Below, piece by piece: positions 44,179 through 53,754 of a DNA stretch of 64,000 nt; position 1 is the first letter of the stretch, and the number at the start of each line of letters is the position of its first letter. The stretch is from contig CP054178.1 of NCBI GenBank assembly GCA_015709595.1, positions 3,539,205-3,603,204 of the forward strand. The letters are read 5' to 3'. The notes beneath the pieces are model-generated. The model was not told where the DNA came from. It made no database searches and saw only the letters and a program-made list of their open reading frames with translations. This DNA comes from Phycisphaeraceae bacterium. GTDB lineage: Bacteria > Planctomycetota > Phycisphaerae > Phycisphaerales > SM1A02. Position numbers and translations under genes: made by a program.

Positions 44179-46851
44179 ATGCACGAGCGGTTTCGTGATG
44201 CGCTGCTGGACCGGTGGGGTCGGGTGATCGCGCGTCGGCCTGGTTGGACCGTGGCGGCATGCCTGGTTCTGGCCGTTCTCGGGTACGGGCTGGCGGCGCT
44301 CACCCTGGAGTTCCGATCCGATCGCAGCGACCTCGTCGCCTCGGACCTGCCCTGGAACGCCCGGTATGCGGCGTACAAGCGGAACTTCCCCCGCTGGGAT
44401 GACATGCTGGTCTGCCTGGAAGGAGCGGCTGACGACGCCGTCGTGGATGAACTCGCCCGGCTTGTCGGAAAACGGCTGCAGGACACGCCGCAGGTGCGCA
44501 CGGCGGACGCGGGGTTCGACCCGCGAGAGGCCCCCCGCCTCTTCCAGGCCGCCCCGGGCGATGACTTCCGCGAGGCGCTCGATGGCCTGACCACGCTCAA
44601 GGCGATCACCGCGGCGGGGCACGTCAACGCGGCATTGGCCGTCGCCCTGCGTGAGCGGCGGACGACCGACGCCGACCAACCCGCCGCCGTTGAGACGATC
44701 GAGGAACTGCTCGACCCCTTTCTGAAGGCGATGGCGGGCGAGCAGGCCGACTTCGAGATGCCAGGAGAGAGCCGGGCGACGTGGCAGCCGATGACCACCG
44801 GCTCGGGACGAATCCGCCTGATCTTTGTTCAGTTCGACGCGGCTCTCGCCCCGGCGGACGTGGTCGAGCGCGTGGCGTGGCTGCGCGGCCAAGTCCGGGA
44901 TGCCCTGGCGAGCACCCCGGATGGGCGGCGCGTGTCCTGGGGCGTCACAGGCATCCCGGTGATCGAGGCGGATGAAACGCGGCAGAGCATCCGCGATTCG
45001 ACCCTCACGTCCATTCTCGCGTTCGCACTGATTCTGATCTACATGTTCATCACACTGCGGGGGATCGTGATCCCCCTGCTGGCGGCGACGGCGCTGGCCC
45101 TCGGACTGGGCTGGAGTTTCGGGTGGGTGGTGGCGAGCGTGGGACACCTGCAGATCCTGTCGGTGTTCTTCTGCGTCATGCTGCTGGGACTGGGCGTGGA
45201 CTTCGCCCTGCACGTGGTCGCCCGGCTGGAGCTGATCCGCAACGACGCCCAGTCGCTGGCGGAACTGGTGCCTCGTGTGATGCGATCCATTGGTCCCGGA
45301 CTGATCACCGGGGCCTTCACGACCGCGGCCTCGTTCGTCGTCATCGCGCTGACGGACTTCACCGGCGCCGCGGAGATGGGACTGATCGCCGCCGGGGGCA
45401 TCGTGCTCTGCCTGATCGCCGTGCTGAGCGCCTTCCCCGCCCTGCTGGCTCTGACCGGCAGTCGATGGAAGCGGTACATCCACCCCAGGGAAGGGGGCGA
45501 GGAGGCCGATTTCCTGCACACGCACCTGCACTTCGTCCATCGTCGACCCGGCGTCACGGTGTGTGCTGGCGTGGTCGTCCTCGCGGCGCTGGGTCTCGAG
45601 GCCTCACGACTGCGGTACGACCCCAATGTCCTGAATCTTCACCCGCCCGGCATCGAGTCGGTCGAATGGGAGAATCGGCTCATCGCGGACGACGCACGTT
45701 CGGCCTGGGCGGGGCTGGTGGTGACGACGCCGGACCGGGCCCCGGACCTGGTCGCCCGTCTGCGGGGCTCCGCGGAAGTGTCGGACGTGGGCGGCATGGG
45801 CCAGTTCATCCTGACCAATGGCGAGGAACGAACGCGCCTTCTGAATGAGCTGCGTGAGCGGGCGTTCCCGCCCCTGCCCGTCGGCGCCGGACCGGACGCG
45901 CTCGCCGCCCTGCTGGGCCAGGTATCGCGCGGCCTGGCGGAAGCGTCGAACAGCGCCCGTCAGCAGGGCCATCGAGACGAGGCCAGGGGGCTTGAACTGA
46001 CGGCGCGGCGGATCGATGCCGTGCGCGAGCAGGCCGGAGCGCTGGATCGCGCCTCGCGCGAGAATGCCTGGCACGCTCTCAATGATTCGTTTCTCGCCTG
46101 GCGGGAGCGACAAGGCGCTTTCCTTGACGCGGCTCTCCGCACGGATCCGCTCGAGGCGAACGACCTGCCGACCGGGCTGCGCGAGCGCTACGTCGGCACG
46201 GATGGACGCTGGCTGCTGCTGGTGCAACCCGCGGTGGTGGACCAGTCCATCCTCTCACCGGAGCGGCTGGCGCTGTTTGTCGGTGCTGTTCGCGAGATCG
46301 CGCCCGAGGTGCTTGGTCCGCCGGTGCAGATCTACGAATCCAGTCGGCTCATCCAGAACGCCTACATGCAGGCGGCGCTGTACGCCCTTCCGGTCATTCT
46401 GCTGATCCTTGTGCTGGACTTCCGTTCGCTGACCGACGCCGTCTGCGCCCTGGTGCCGGTGCTGGTGGGCTTTGTCGGCGCGTTCGGGATGATGGTGGTG
46501 GCGGGTTTCCCGCTCAACTTCGCCAACATGATCGTGATGCCCATGATCCTCGGCATCGGGGTGGACGCCGGCGTGCATGTGGTTCACCGCTGGCGCGCGG
46601 AGCCGGGCGGGCGACCCGCCGGGCTCAGCGGCGGCACGGGACGCGGCATCACCATGACCATGCTGACCACGATGATCGGCTTCGCGGCGCTGATGATTGC
46701 GCGTCATCGCGGCATCCAGTCGCTCGGGTTCGTCATGGTGGCGGGTCTGGCGACGACGCTGCTGGCCTCGTACACCATCCTGCCAGCGCTGCTGCACCTG
46801 CGCGGCGGCCCGCGGATGTCGGCCGATCAGCCCGCGCCGCCCCAGAGCTGA
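44179..46851 (+). CDS. hpnN: RND/MMPL transporter, HpnN-like (hopanoid transport)
   Basis: 890 aa, the length of HpnN proteins. TM1 at residues 24-45, a periplasmic porter domain, five helices (about 270-430) with LLGLGVDFALHVVARLEL, a second TM start (TVCAGVVVLAALGL), a second porter domain and five more helices with MPMILGIGVDAGVHVVHRWR. RND pumps of this group export lipids by proton motive force; HpnN moves hopanoids to the outer membrane. The assignment rests on length, architecture and the presence of shc at 57263; a different lipid is possible. Its 3' end overlaps convergent hflX by 25 bp. Confidence 0.75.
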   Translation: MHERFRDALLDRWGRVIARRPGWTVAACLVLAVLGYGLAALTLEFRSDRSDLVASDLPWNARYAAYKRNFPRWDDMLVCLEGAADDAVVDELARLVGKRLQDTPQVRTADAGFDPREAPRLFQAAPGDDFREALDGLTTLKAITAAGHVNAALAVALRERRTTDADQPAAVETIEELLDPFLKAMAGEQADFEMPGESRATWQPMTTGSGRIRLIFVQFDAALAPADVVERVAWLRGQVRDALASTPDGRRVSWGVTGIPVIEADETRQSIRDSTLTSILAFALILIYMFITLRGIVIPLLAATALALGLGWSFGWVVASVGHLQILSVFFCVMLLGLGVDFALHVVARLELIRNDAQSLAELVPRVMRSIGPGLITGAFTTAASFVVIALTDFTGAAEMGLIAAGGIVLCLIAVLSAFPALLALTGSRWKRYIHPREGGEEADFLHTHLHFVHRRPGVTVCAGVVVLAALGLEASRLRYDPNVLNLHPPGIESVEWENRLIADDARSAWAGLVVTTPDRAPDLVARLRGSAEVSDVGGMGQFILTNGEERTRLLNELRERAFPPLPVGAGPDALAALLGQVSRGLAEASNSARQQGHRDEARGLELTARRIDAVREQAGALDRASRENAWHALNDSFLAWRERQGAFLDAALRTDPLEANDLPTGLRERYVGTDGRWLLLVQPAVVDQSILSPERLALFVGAVREIAPEVLGPPVQIYESSRLIQNAYMQAALYALPVILLILVLDFRSLTDAVCALVPVLVGFVGAFGMMVVAGFPLNFANMIVMPMILGIGVDAGVHVVHRWRAEPGGRPAGLSGGTGRGITMTMLTTMIGFAALMIARHRGIQSLGFVMVAGLATTLLASYTILPALLHLRGGPRMSADQPAPPQS

Positions 46852-48173
46852 GCCATCGCCTCGCGCGGCTCCAGCCCGTTGATGCGCAGCCGTGCGCCCT
46901 GCGCCAGCAGTTGACTCACCTGGGGCCGCCCGACGCGGGTGCGGAGCGTCACGCTCGTTCCGTCGTAGGCGCGGTCGAGCACCTCGGTGCGCTTCTCCAG
47001 ATAGTCGATGGTCCGGCTGTCCGACAGCGGCGCCTCGATGCTCACCTCCACCAGCCCGCCGAGCATCTTATCGCGCACGACCTCGCGCAGCCGATCCAGA
47101 CCGATCCCCTTGGCGGCGCTGATGGGCAGGGCGTGGGGGTCGCGCTCCAGCCAGCCGGACAGCACGGCCGGGTCGGGCAAGACATCGACCTTGTTGAGCA
47201 GCAGCAGACGCGGCTGCGTCGTGGCCTCGATTTCGTCAAGGGTGCCGGAGACGGTCTCGAGCTGCTGTTCGGCCCGCGGGTCCGTCACGTCCAGCACGAT
47301 CAGCAGAAGGCGCGCGAAACGGGTCTCCTCCAGCGTGGATCGGAACGACGCCACCAGGTGATGGGGCAGATCGCGGATGAAGCCGACGGTGTCGGACACC
47401 ATGGCCATCATGCCGCCGCCCAGGTTCCATCGCTCCACGCGCGTGGAGAGCGTGGAGAAGAGCCGGTTGTCGGCGTAGGCCCCGCCCGAGGTGAGTCGAT
47501 TGAAGAGCGTGGACTTGCCGGCGTTGGTGTAGCCCACCAGCCCGACGGTGAAGTGATCCATGTTGCGCGTGGCCACCTCGCGCGTCTTGCGGGCCTCGAT
47601 TTCCGCCAGTTCACGGCGCAGCTGCGCCTTGCGGCGCTGCACGATGCGGCGGTCGATTTCGAGCTGCTGCTCGCCGGGACCACGTGTCCCGATGCCCACC
47701 GGCGCACCGCCCACGATGCGCTCCAGGTGCGACCACATCGCCCGCAGGCGCGGGTAGGTGTATTCAAGCTGGGCGATCTCCACCTGAAGCTTGGCGGCGT
47801 GCGTGGTGGCCCGGTTGGCGAAGATGTCGAGGATCAGCTCGCTTCGGTCGATGACCTTGCACTCGGTCTCCTCTTCGATCGCCGCGATCTGGCTCGGCGC
47901 CAGGTCATTGTCGAAGATGAGCAGTTCCGCCCCCCGCTCCTTGACGAATGAGGCCAGTTCCTTCACCTTGCCGGTGCCCACGTAGGTGCGTCCGGCGGGC
48001 TTGCGCCGGCGCTGCGTCATCTCGCCCACCACCACGGCCCCGGCGGTTTCCGCGAGTGAGCGCAGTTCGCTCAAGTCCTCCTCGCCCTTGTGCCGCGGGT
48101 CGGTCAGGATGACCTGCACCAGCACTGCGCGCTCGGCGGCGACCTGTAGTTGTTCCCGCATCGGCTGCGACAT
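46827..48173 (-). CDS. hflX: GTPase HflX
   Basis: 448 aa from ATG 48173; an open frame continues upstream but is not family-like. The N-terminal HflX domain has GKVKEL..LLIFDNDLAPSQ and QLEYTYPRLRAMWSHLERIVGGAPVGIGTRGPGEQQLE; the G domain has G1 GYTNAGKST, G3 DTVGFIRDLP and G4 NKVD. HflX splits 70S or stalled ribosomes under stress. TACGAT (48187-48182) lies 8 nt before ATG, without a Shine-Dalgarno. Confidence 0.95.
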   Translation of the reverse strand: MSQPMREQLQVAAERAVLVQVILTDPRHKGEEDLSELRSLAETAGAVVVGEMTQRRRKPAGRTYVGTGKVKELASFVKERGAELLIFDNDLAPSQIAAIEEETECKVIDRSELILDIFANRATTHAAKLQVEIAQLEYTYPRLRAMWSHLERIVGGAPVGIGTRGPGEQQLEIDRRIVQRRKAQLRRELAEIEARKTREVATRNMDHFTVGLVGYTNAGKSTLFNRLTSGGAYADNRLFSTLSTRVERWNLGGGMMAMVSDTVGFIRDLPHHLVASFRSTLEETRFARLLLIVLDVTDPRAEQQLETVSGTLDEIEATTQPRLLLLNKVDVLPDPAVLSGWLERDPHALPISAAKGIGLDRLREVVRDKMLGGLVEVSIEAPLSDSRTIDYLEKRTEVLDRAYDGTSVTLRTRVGRPQVSQLLAQGARLRINGLEPREAMAQLWGGAG

Positions 48174-48256
48174 CGGGGAGAATCGTAGGCGAACGGGCGG
48201 CCATCTCAGGACGCTCCGGGCGCGGGCAGGGCATGGCGATGATGCCGGTGAGCCGA

Positions 48257-49507
48257 TCAGGCGTCGCCGGGCGAATCGGACGCTTCCCTGGCGCGCCGAA
48301 GGTGATCCTGAATCAGCGCCCAGGCGGCCTCGTCCGCGGCCTTGTCGCCGCGCTCCGCCTGGTTGCAGCAGACAAGCACCGCCAGGTCGCGAGCGGGCGC
48401 AACCCAGACCACGGCGTACCAGAGCGTGTTGCTCCCGGCGTGGGTGAGCACCCAGCGGTGATCCGCCGGACCGGCCCAGTCGCGCTGGGCGCGCACCCAT
48501 CCCATGGCGTACTCGCCGTCCGCAGGCGTGTGAAGACGACGCAGCGTTTCGGGACGGAGCGTCACGTCGCCGATGCTGACTGCCTCTCCGGCGAAGCCGC
48601 GCAGGTGCACGGTCACGTATCTGGCCCAGTCGGCGAGGGACAGGTGAAGGCGCCCGGCGGGAGACAGCACCGGCGGGTTGTCCCCCCCGCGACCATCGGC
48701 GGTCGGCTCCTGCGGACGCCCGCGACGGTCGTGGCCTCGCGGCTGGTCCAGTGTTCCCGGTGTGCCCGGAGCGCCGAAGGCGGCCGAGGTCATGCCCAGC
48801 GGCTTGAACACCAGTTCCGTCATCAACTCTTCGTAGGGCTTGCCCGCAATCGACTCGCACACATGGCCGGCGACGGCGAATCCCGCGTTGGAGTAAATGA
48901 ACCTTGTCCCCGGCGCGGCCTGGGGCGGCTTGCGCGCCACCTCTCGAAGCATCAGCCGTCTGGCCTCGACCGGGGCGCCCCGGTGGGACCAGAGCCGCTC
49001 CCACAAGCCATCCTGATTGAGGTCGGCGGGGAATCCGCCTCGATTCGTACACAGCTGCTCAACCGTGACGCGGCGAAAGTCTTCGTGCATCTCGTCGGCC
49101 AGGTCCGGAAAGGCCTCCGCCAGCGTTGTCTCCCAGCGAAGCCGTCCCTGCTCCACGAGAATGGCGCAGAGCAGCGCGGTCATGGCCTTGGTATTCGAGC
49201 CGATGTGCCAGTGATCGTCGATGCTCACGCGCACATCCGATTCAGCCGCCCGCGTGCCCACGGCGCCCGCGGCTTCCAGTCCGCGCGACGTGAGCACCGC
49301 CGCCGCCAGGGCAGGAACCTTATTCCGCGCGCGGATGGGCTCCAGAAGGTCATCGAGAAGCCGCACGCCTTCGGGCGGCTGGTCGGTCGCGATGACGACA
49401 TGCCGCGCCGGGTCGCGCCGAAGGGCGAACGCGGCGGCCTTCGCCGCCCATCCGATCACGATGAGGGCGACCACCGCCACGACGATCTTGAAGATCCATG
49501 CCATCAT
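48257..49507 (-). CDS. Serine hydrolase, beta-lactamase class C/esterase family
   Basis: 416 aa from ATG 49507, which has GGAGG eight nt upstream (GTG 49516 is the alternative). An N-terminal helix anchors it to the membrane. The catalytic S-N-T-K (SxxK), Y-S-N (YxN) and H-A-G in place of KTG are present, as in penicillin-binding esterases such as EstB. Probably a periplasmic esterase or peptidase acting on cell-wall or ester substrates; true beta-lactamase activity is not implied. It precedes hflX on the same strand. Confidence 0.88.
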   Translation of the reverse strand: MMAWIFKIVVAVVALIVIGWAAKAAAFALRRDPARHVVIATDQPPEGVRLLDDLLEPIRARNKVPALAAAVLTSRGLEAAGAVGTRAAESDVRVSIDDHWHIGSNTKAMTALLCAILVEQGRLRWETTLAEAFPDLADEMHEDFRRVTVEQLCTNRGGFPADLNQDGLWERLWSHRGAPVEARRLMLREVARKPPQAAPGTRFIYSNAGFAVAGHVCESIAGKPYEELMTELVFKPLGMTSAAFGAPGTPGTLDQPRGHDRRGRPQEPTADGRGGDNPPVLSPAGRLHLSLADWARYVTVHLRGFAGEAVSIGDVTLRPETLRRLHTPADGEYAMGWVRAQRDWAGPADHRWVLTHAGSNTLWYAVVWVAPARDLAVLVCCNQAERGDKAADEAAWALIQDHLRRAREASDSPGDA

Positions 49508-49638
49508 GCCAGACACCTCCCGCGCGTGCTCCCAGGCCGTTCCGCTGATGAACGCCGATGATCCCTATCGGGCTCGTACTCGACTCGACACGTGATCGAA
49601 CGTGCCGCGTGAAATTCCCCGCCTGTTCTGTCGGCTTT

Positions 49639-50946
49639 CTATCTTCCGGGAATCGGCTCGTGCATCTCCGGGGCCTGCTTTGAACCGTGCGACGAACCCT
49701 GAAGATGATGAATCACGTCATTGTCATCATCCGGTGCGCGGGGCTCAAGCACGTACTCGCGCCCGCCCCAGCGGACGGGACGGCGGGCCTTCAGATCGCG
49801 CGCACCCTCGAACATGATGCGGGCCACGTGCCACGCCCCCCACGGCTGAGCCAGCACCGCCCAGCCGGGGGAGCGGCCCAGACGGTACACGATCGACAAG
49901 GCCCCCGTCTTGAGCAGCCATCCAAGCCCGGACGCGATTCCAAGGGCCAGCGCCCATCCGACCGCGCCGATCGCCAGGGCATGAATCGCCATCCCGGCCG
50001 CCGCCAATCGCAGCACGGGGTCGCACACGGCGTTGACCATCAGCCGCCCGCCCACGCGGCGAAGCCGGTCGGGCTTGCGCTTGCAGGCCTCGATGAAGAT
50101 GCGCTTCCATCCCTCACGGAAGGCGGGAAATGAGTCATACATGGCGCACACCAGCATGCCGCCATCGAGGAACACGCCGCTGGTTCCGCCCCGTCGCCGC
50201 ACGTAGCGGGCGAAGGACATGTCCTCCAGCAGGTCGTCCTTCACCGTGACGTGCCCCCCGATGCGCTGGTAGATATCGCGCGAGAAGAGCATGAACTGCC
50301 CGTTGGCGAAGCGGCGCTTGGTTTCAGCCCGGTTGACGCGGTCAAGCGGGTACATTCGCAGCAGGGTCATCGAGGCCACCGGCTGCACCAGGCGCTCGAA
50401 CGGCTCGTGCGATGTGAGCGTGCTGAGCAGGGAGAGGAAATCCAGTCCGCGCCCCAGCGCCATGCCCACCGAGGCCCGCACCAGCGACGGATGAAACTGC
50501 GTGTCCGCGTCGGTGAACAGCAGCCAGCCGCCGGCGGCGCGCTCCGCCCCAAGCCGCGCGGCGTTGCACTTGCCCGCCCAGTCCGGGGGACAGGAGTCAT
50601 TCTCCACGATGGTGATGCGACCATCCCGTTCGGCGAATGGACGCAGCCGTTTCAGCGTGTCATCCGTGCAGCGATCGAGCACGTAGATGATCTCGAGGTT
50701 CGGATAGTCCTGCGCCGTCAGTCGCCGGGCGCAGTCCTCGATGACCTGCTGCTCATTGTGCGCCGGCACGATGATGGAGACCTTCGGCCACCCGCCCGGC
50801 GGCTGAGGCGTTTCGAGCCCGACGCGCACCGACGGAGCCGCCAGCATGGCGCGGATGACGCGCACCAGGACCACCGCCCAGTACGCCGCCGACACGCTCG
50901 CCAGAATCAGGATGAGCCAGCGCAGGATCTCGGTCAACTGTGTCAT
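49639..50946 (-). CDS. Glycosyltransferase family 2, membrane-bound
   Basis: 435 aa. N-terminal TM (about 8-30), a GT-A domain with VSIIVPAHNEQQVIEDC, LDRCTDDT, the metal-binding LLFTDADTQF and the acceptor/catalytic region DLLEDMSFARYVRRRGG, then two or three C-terminal helices. It resembles membrane GT2 enzymes that glycosylate lipids or carotenoids, including the hopanoid-associated HpnB group; the gene lies between the HpnN-like and shc genes but is not in an operon with them. Donor and acceptor unknown. Confidence 0.82.
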   Translation of the reverse strand: MTQLTEILRWLILILASVSAAYWAVVLVRVIRAMLAAPSVRVGLETPQPPGGWPKVSIIVPAHNEQQVIEDCARRLTAQDYPNLEIIYVLDRCTDDTLKRLRPFAERDGRITIVENDSCPPDWAGKCNAARLGAERAAGGWLLFTDADTQFHPSLVRASVGMALGRGLDFLSLLSTLTSHEPFERLVQPVASMTLLRMYPLDRVNRAETKRRFANGQFMLFSRDIYQRIGGHVTVKDDLLEDMSFARYVRRRGGTSGVFLDGGMLVCAMYDSFPAFREGWKRIFIEACKRKPDRLRRVGGRLMVNAVCDPVLRLAAAGMAIHALAIGAVGWALALGIASGLGWLLKTGALSIVYRLGRSPGWAVLAQPWGAWHVARIMFEGARDLKARRPVRWGGREYVLEPRAPDDDNDVIHHLQGSSHGSKQAPEMHEPIPGR

Positions 50947-51058
50947 GCCGTCGCGCTACCCTGCCCGGCCCGTCGCGACCGATCGGGCCACGCCCGATAT
51001 CCGCGCGATCCGCCGCACGCCGATCGTTGGAATGATAGTCGGGCGGTACGATCCATCC

Positions 51059-51790
51059 ATGCAGGATTCCGCACCTTTGCTCGTGTTCGACCGCGCCGGC
51101 TGCCGCGCCGTGGACCGTGAGTCGATCGAGATGTTCGGCATCCCCGGCATGGTCCTGATGGAGAATGCCGCCCGCGCGCTGGCCGAAGCCGCCATGTCGA
51201 TCCTGCATGCGAGCACTCGGAACGACGCCGGGCCGGCGTCAAGGGGAGTGCTCATCGTGTGCGGCCCCGGCAACAACGGGGGTGACGGATACGCCGCGGC
51301 GCGGCATCTGCACAACCGGGGGGTCGCCGTGACGCTGGGGCGCTGGGGAACGCCGCGGCAAGGCACGGACGCGCGGCTCAATCATGATGTCTGCGGTCGC
51401 ATGGGGCTTCCCTTCCTCGATCTCGACGCCGGGTTTCCCGTGGAATCGTTCGGGCTCGTCCTCGACTGCCTGCTGGGCACCGGACTGGATCGACCCGTGG
51501 AAGGACGCGCCTTCGAGATCATCGACTGGATGAACCGTTCAGGCGTTCCAATCGTCGCGGCGGACCTTCCCTCGGGACTGGACTGCGATTCCGGCGAGCC
51601 ATTGAGAGCCGCCATTCGGGCGGCGACGACCGTGTCGTTTGTCGGATGGAAGCGGGGTTTTCTCAATCCGCGATCGCGCGACTGGACGGGTCGCGTCATC
51701 GTCGGCGACATCGGAGCGCCGCGCGAAGTGCTGGCGCGGCATGGGCGGCGGTGGTCGCCCAGTCCGGCAACTGACGAAAAGTCCGGTTGA
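51059..51790 (+). CDS. nnrE: NAD(P)H-hydrate epimerase
   Basis: 243 aa from ATG 51059. YjeF_N domain: FGIPGMVLMENAARALAEA, VCGPGNNGGDGYAAARHL, LVLDCLLGTGLDRPVEG and VAADLPSGLDCDSG. It epimerises damaged NAD(P)HX so that the dehydratase can repair it. The NnrD dehydratase domain is not fused here. TACGAT ends 6 nt before ATG. The LolC-like gene follows. Confidence 0.93.
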   Translation: MQDSAPLLVFDRAGCRAVDRESIEMFGIPGMVLMENAARALAEAAMSILHASTRNDAGPASRGVLIVCGPGNNGGDGYAAARHLHNRGVAVTLGRWGTPRQGTDARLNHDVCGRMGLPFLDLDAGFPVESFGLVLDCLLGTGLDRPVEGRAFEIIDWMNRSGVPIVAADLPSGLDCDSGEPLRAAIRAATTVSFVGWKRGFLNPRSRDWTGRVIVGDIGAPREVLARHGRRWSPSPATDEKSG

Positions 51791-51888
51791 TGCCGCCAAT
51801 CGTCTTGGCGATCGCAACGCCGATCCCTACGCTGTCCCGCATCCGCGACCCCCGCATCCGCTTCTCGCGCACTCCTGTTCTTCTCCCC

Positions 51889-53754
51889 ATGTACCACGCC
51901 CTGCTGAGCAATCGCTACCTGACGACGCGGGTGATTCCGCTGATTGCGGTGGCGGCGGTCGCCCTGTGCACCGCGCTGGTGATCATCGTGGTGAGCGTGA
52001 TGAGCGGGTTCGTGGACATGATCCGCAACGCGGGCAAGACGCTGATGGGCGACGTCATCGTCAGTCGCCCGATCCACGGCATTCCCAACTACGAGCGGCT
52101 CATCGCGGAAATCCGCGCGCTGCCCGCCGCCGCCGAAGCCAGCCCGGTGGTGGATTCGTGGGGGCTGCTCAAGATGCCCTACGAGGACACCGAGGTGGTG
52201 CAGGTGTGGGGCGTGGAGCCCAGATCGTTCAGCGCCGTCACGTCGATGGACAAGGCCCTTTACTGGCGTCCGCCCACCGATGCGCAGTGGATGGCGGCTC
52301 TGCGCAACGCAACGCGGGAGCTGTGGGAGCTTCCGTCGTTCTTCACCAGGGAGGAGCGCGAGGAAATCGCCAGGTTCACGCGCGACCCGATGCGCTCCGC
52401 GTTGATCGGACTGGCCCCGCCCGAGCAGCGCGCCGCCATCCGCGACCTGCCCCTCGATCAGTTCCGCGCCAGCTTGCCGGGTCTGGTCGGCGAGTTCGGC
52501 TGGCAGGATCTGTGGCTCCGCGAGCCGCGGCTGCGGCCGGAGAGCGAACGTCATCTTGACCTGCGTCGCCTGCTTGAATGGGGGCGTCAGCTGCGCGCGC
52601 CGGACGGCGGACTGGACGCCATCATCACCGGGATTCATGTCTCCAAGGCCAACGAGCGCCGCAGCGACGGCACGTATCGCGTGCTGGCCCAGGGATCGCT
52701 GTGGATGCCCGCGCAGCAGGTGACGCTCACCGTGCTGCCGGTCACCGACCGCGGCGCCGTCACCGACCCGCAGAGCCGCATCCTCACCGTGGTCAACGAG
52801 GCCCAGTTCGGGGTCTTTCAGATCGACGACAAGCGCGTGCTGGTGCCGGTGGAGCTGCTGCAGCGCATGCTCGAGCTCGACGCCTCGGAGATTGTCGATC
52901 CGAACACGCTGGACCCGGAGACGGGCGAGCCAATGGTGATCGGGCGGCGCTCGGCCCGGGTGACGATGATTCTCGTCAGCGCCAAGCCCGGCTTCACGCC
53001 TCAGCAGCTCAAGCAGCAGGTGGAGGAGGTGTATGCACGGCTGCAGACCGCCATGCGGGCCGAGCGCGTGCCGGACGCCCTGCCTGACCGCCTGTTCGTG
53101 GGCATCAAGACGTGGGAGGAGCAGAACGCCCAGATCATCGGCCCGGTGGAGAAGGAGCGCAATCTCATGCGCATTCTCTTCTCCATCATCTACGTGGTCT
53201 GCGCCGGGCTGGTGCTCGTCATCTTCTGGGCCATCGTGTACGAGAAGACCAAGGACATCGGCATTCTCCGCTCGGTTGGCGCCTCGCGCGTGGGGATTCT
53301 CTGGGTGTTCGTGCGCTACGGGCTGGTGGTGGGCGTCATCGGCTCGATCATCGGGCTGGGGCTGGCGTACCTGGTGGTGCGGAACATCAATCACATTCAC
53401 AATGCCCTGGGTGAGCCGTTCCCGGCGTGGATGTGGGGCAGCGTGTACGCCGCGGCGGCCGCCGCGCTCATCATCACCGGCTGGCTGGCCACGCGCGGGA
53501 GCATTCTGCCCGTCATCTCGATGCTCCTGGCGACCATCGCGTTGTTGGGCGTCGGGGGGGGCATGATGGTTCATCCTGGGTTCCTCGTGTGGGATCCCAA
53601 GGTGTACTACTTCACCGAGATTCCAAGCCGCGTGGACTTCGTCAGCGCCGTCGGCACCATGCTCGGCGCCGTGGTGTTCAGCGTGATCGGGGCGCTGATC
53701 CCCGCCGCCCGCGCCGCCGACTTCGATCCCGTCGCCGCACTTCGATACGAATGA
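51889..53754 (+). CDS. LolC/LolE-like FtsX-type ABC permease
   Basis: 621 aa from ATG 51889 ([14 protein letters not shown]), chosen because upstream in-frame residues are not family-like. TM1 ([26 protein letters not shown]), a large periplasmic domain (about 50-420), then three TMs with [21 protein letters not shown] as the cytoplasmic coupling motif. This is the lipoprotein-releasing LolCE pattern, with extra hydrophobic segments between the last FtsX helices. The stop overlaps the ATPase start (ATGA), so the pair forms one transporter. Confidence 0.85.
   Translation: MYHALLSNRYLTTRVIPLIAVAAVALCTALVIIVVSVMSGFVDMIRNAGKTLMGDVIVSRPIHGIPNYERLIAEIRALPAAAEASPVVDSWGLLKMPYEDTEVVQVWGVEPRSFSAVTSMDKALYWRPPTDAQWMAALRNATRELWELPSFFTREEREEIARFTRDPMRSALIGLAPPEQRAAIRDLPLDQFRASLPGLVGEFGWQDLWLREPRLRPESERHLDLRRLLEWGRQLRAPDGGLDAIITGIHVSKANERRSDGTYRVLAQGSLWMPAQQVTLTVLPVTDRGAVTDPQSRILTVVNEAQFGVFQIDDKRVLVPVELLQRMLELDASEIVDPNTLDPETGEPMVIGRRSARVTMILVSAKPGFTPQQLKQQVEEVYARLQTAMRAERVPDALPDRLFVGIKTWEEQNAQIIGPVEKERNLMRILFSIIYVVCAGLVLVIFWAIVYEKTKDIGILRSVGASRVGILWVFVRYGLVVGVIGSIIGLGLAYLVVRNINHIHNALGEPFPAWMWGSVYAAAAAALIITGWLATRGSILPVISMLLATIALLGVGGGMMVHPGFLVWDPKVYYFTEIPSRVDFVSAVGTMLGAVVFSVIGALIPAARAADFDPVAALRYE

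Noticed and set aside
48174-49052. N-terminal extension of hflX
   Set aside because: The upstream residues are Arg/Gly-rich and antisense-like to the serine hydrolase; ATG 48173 gives the usual HflX start.
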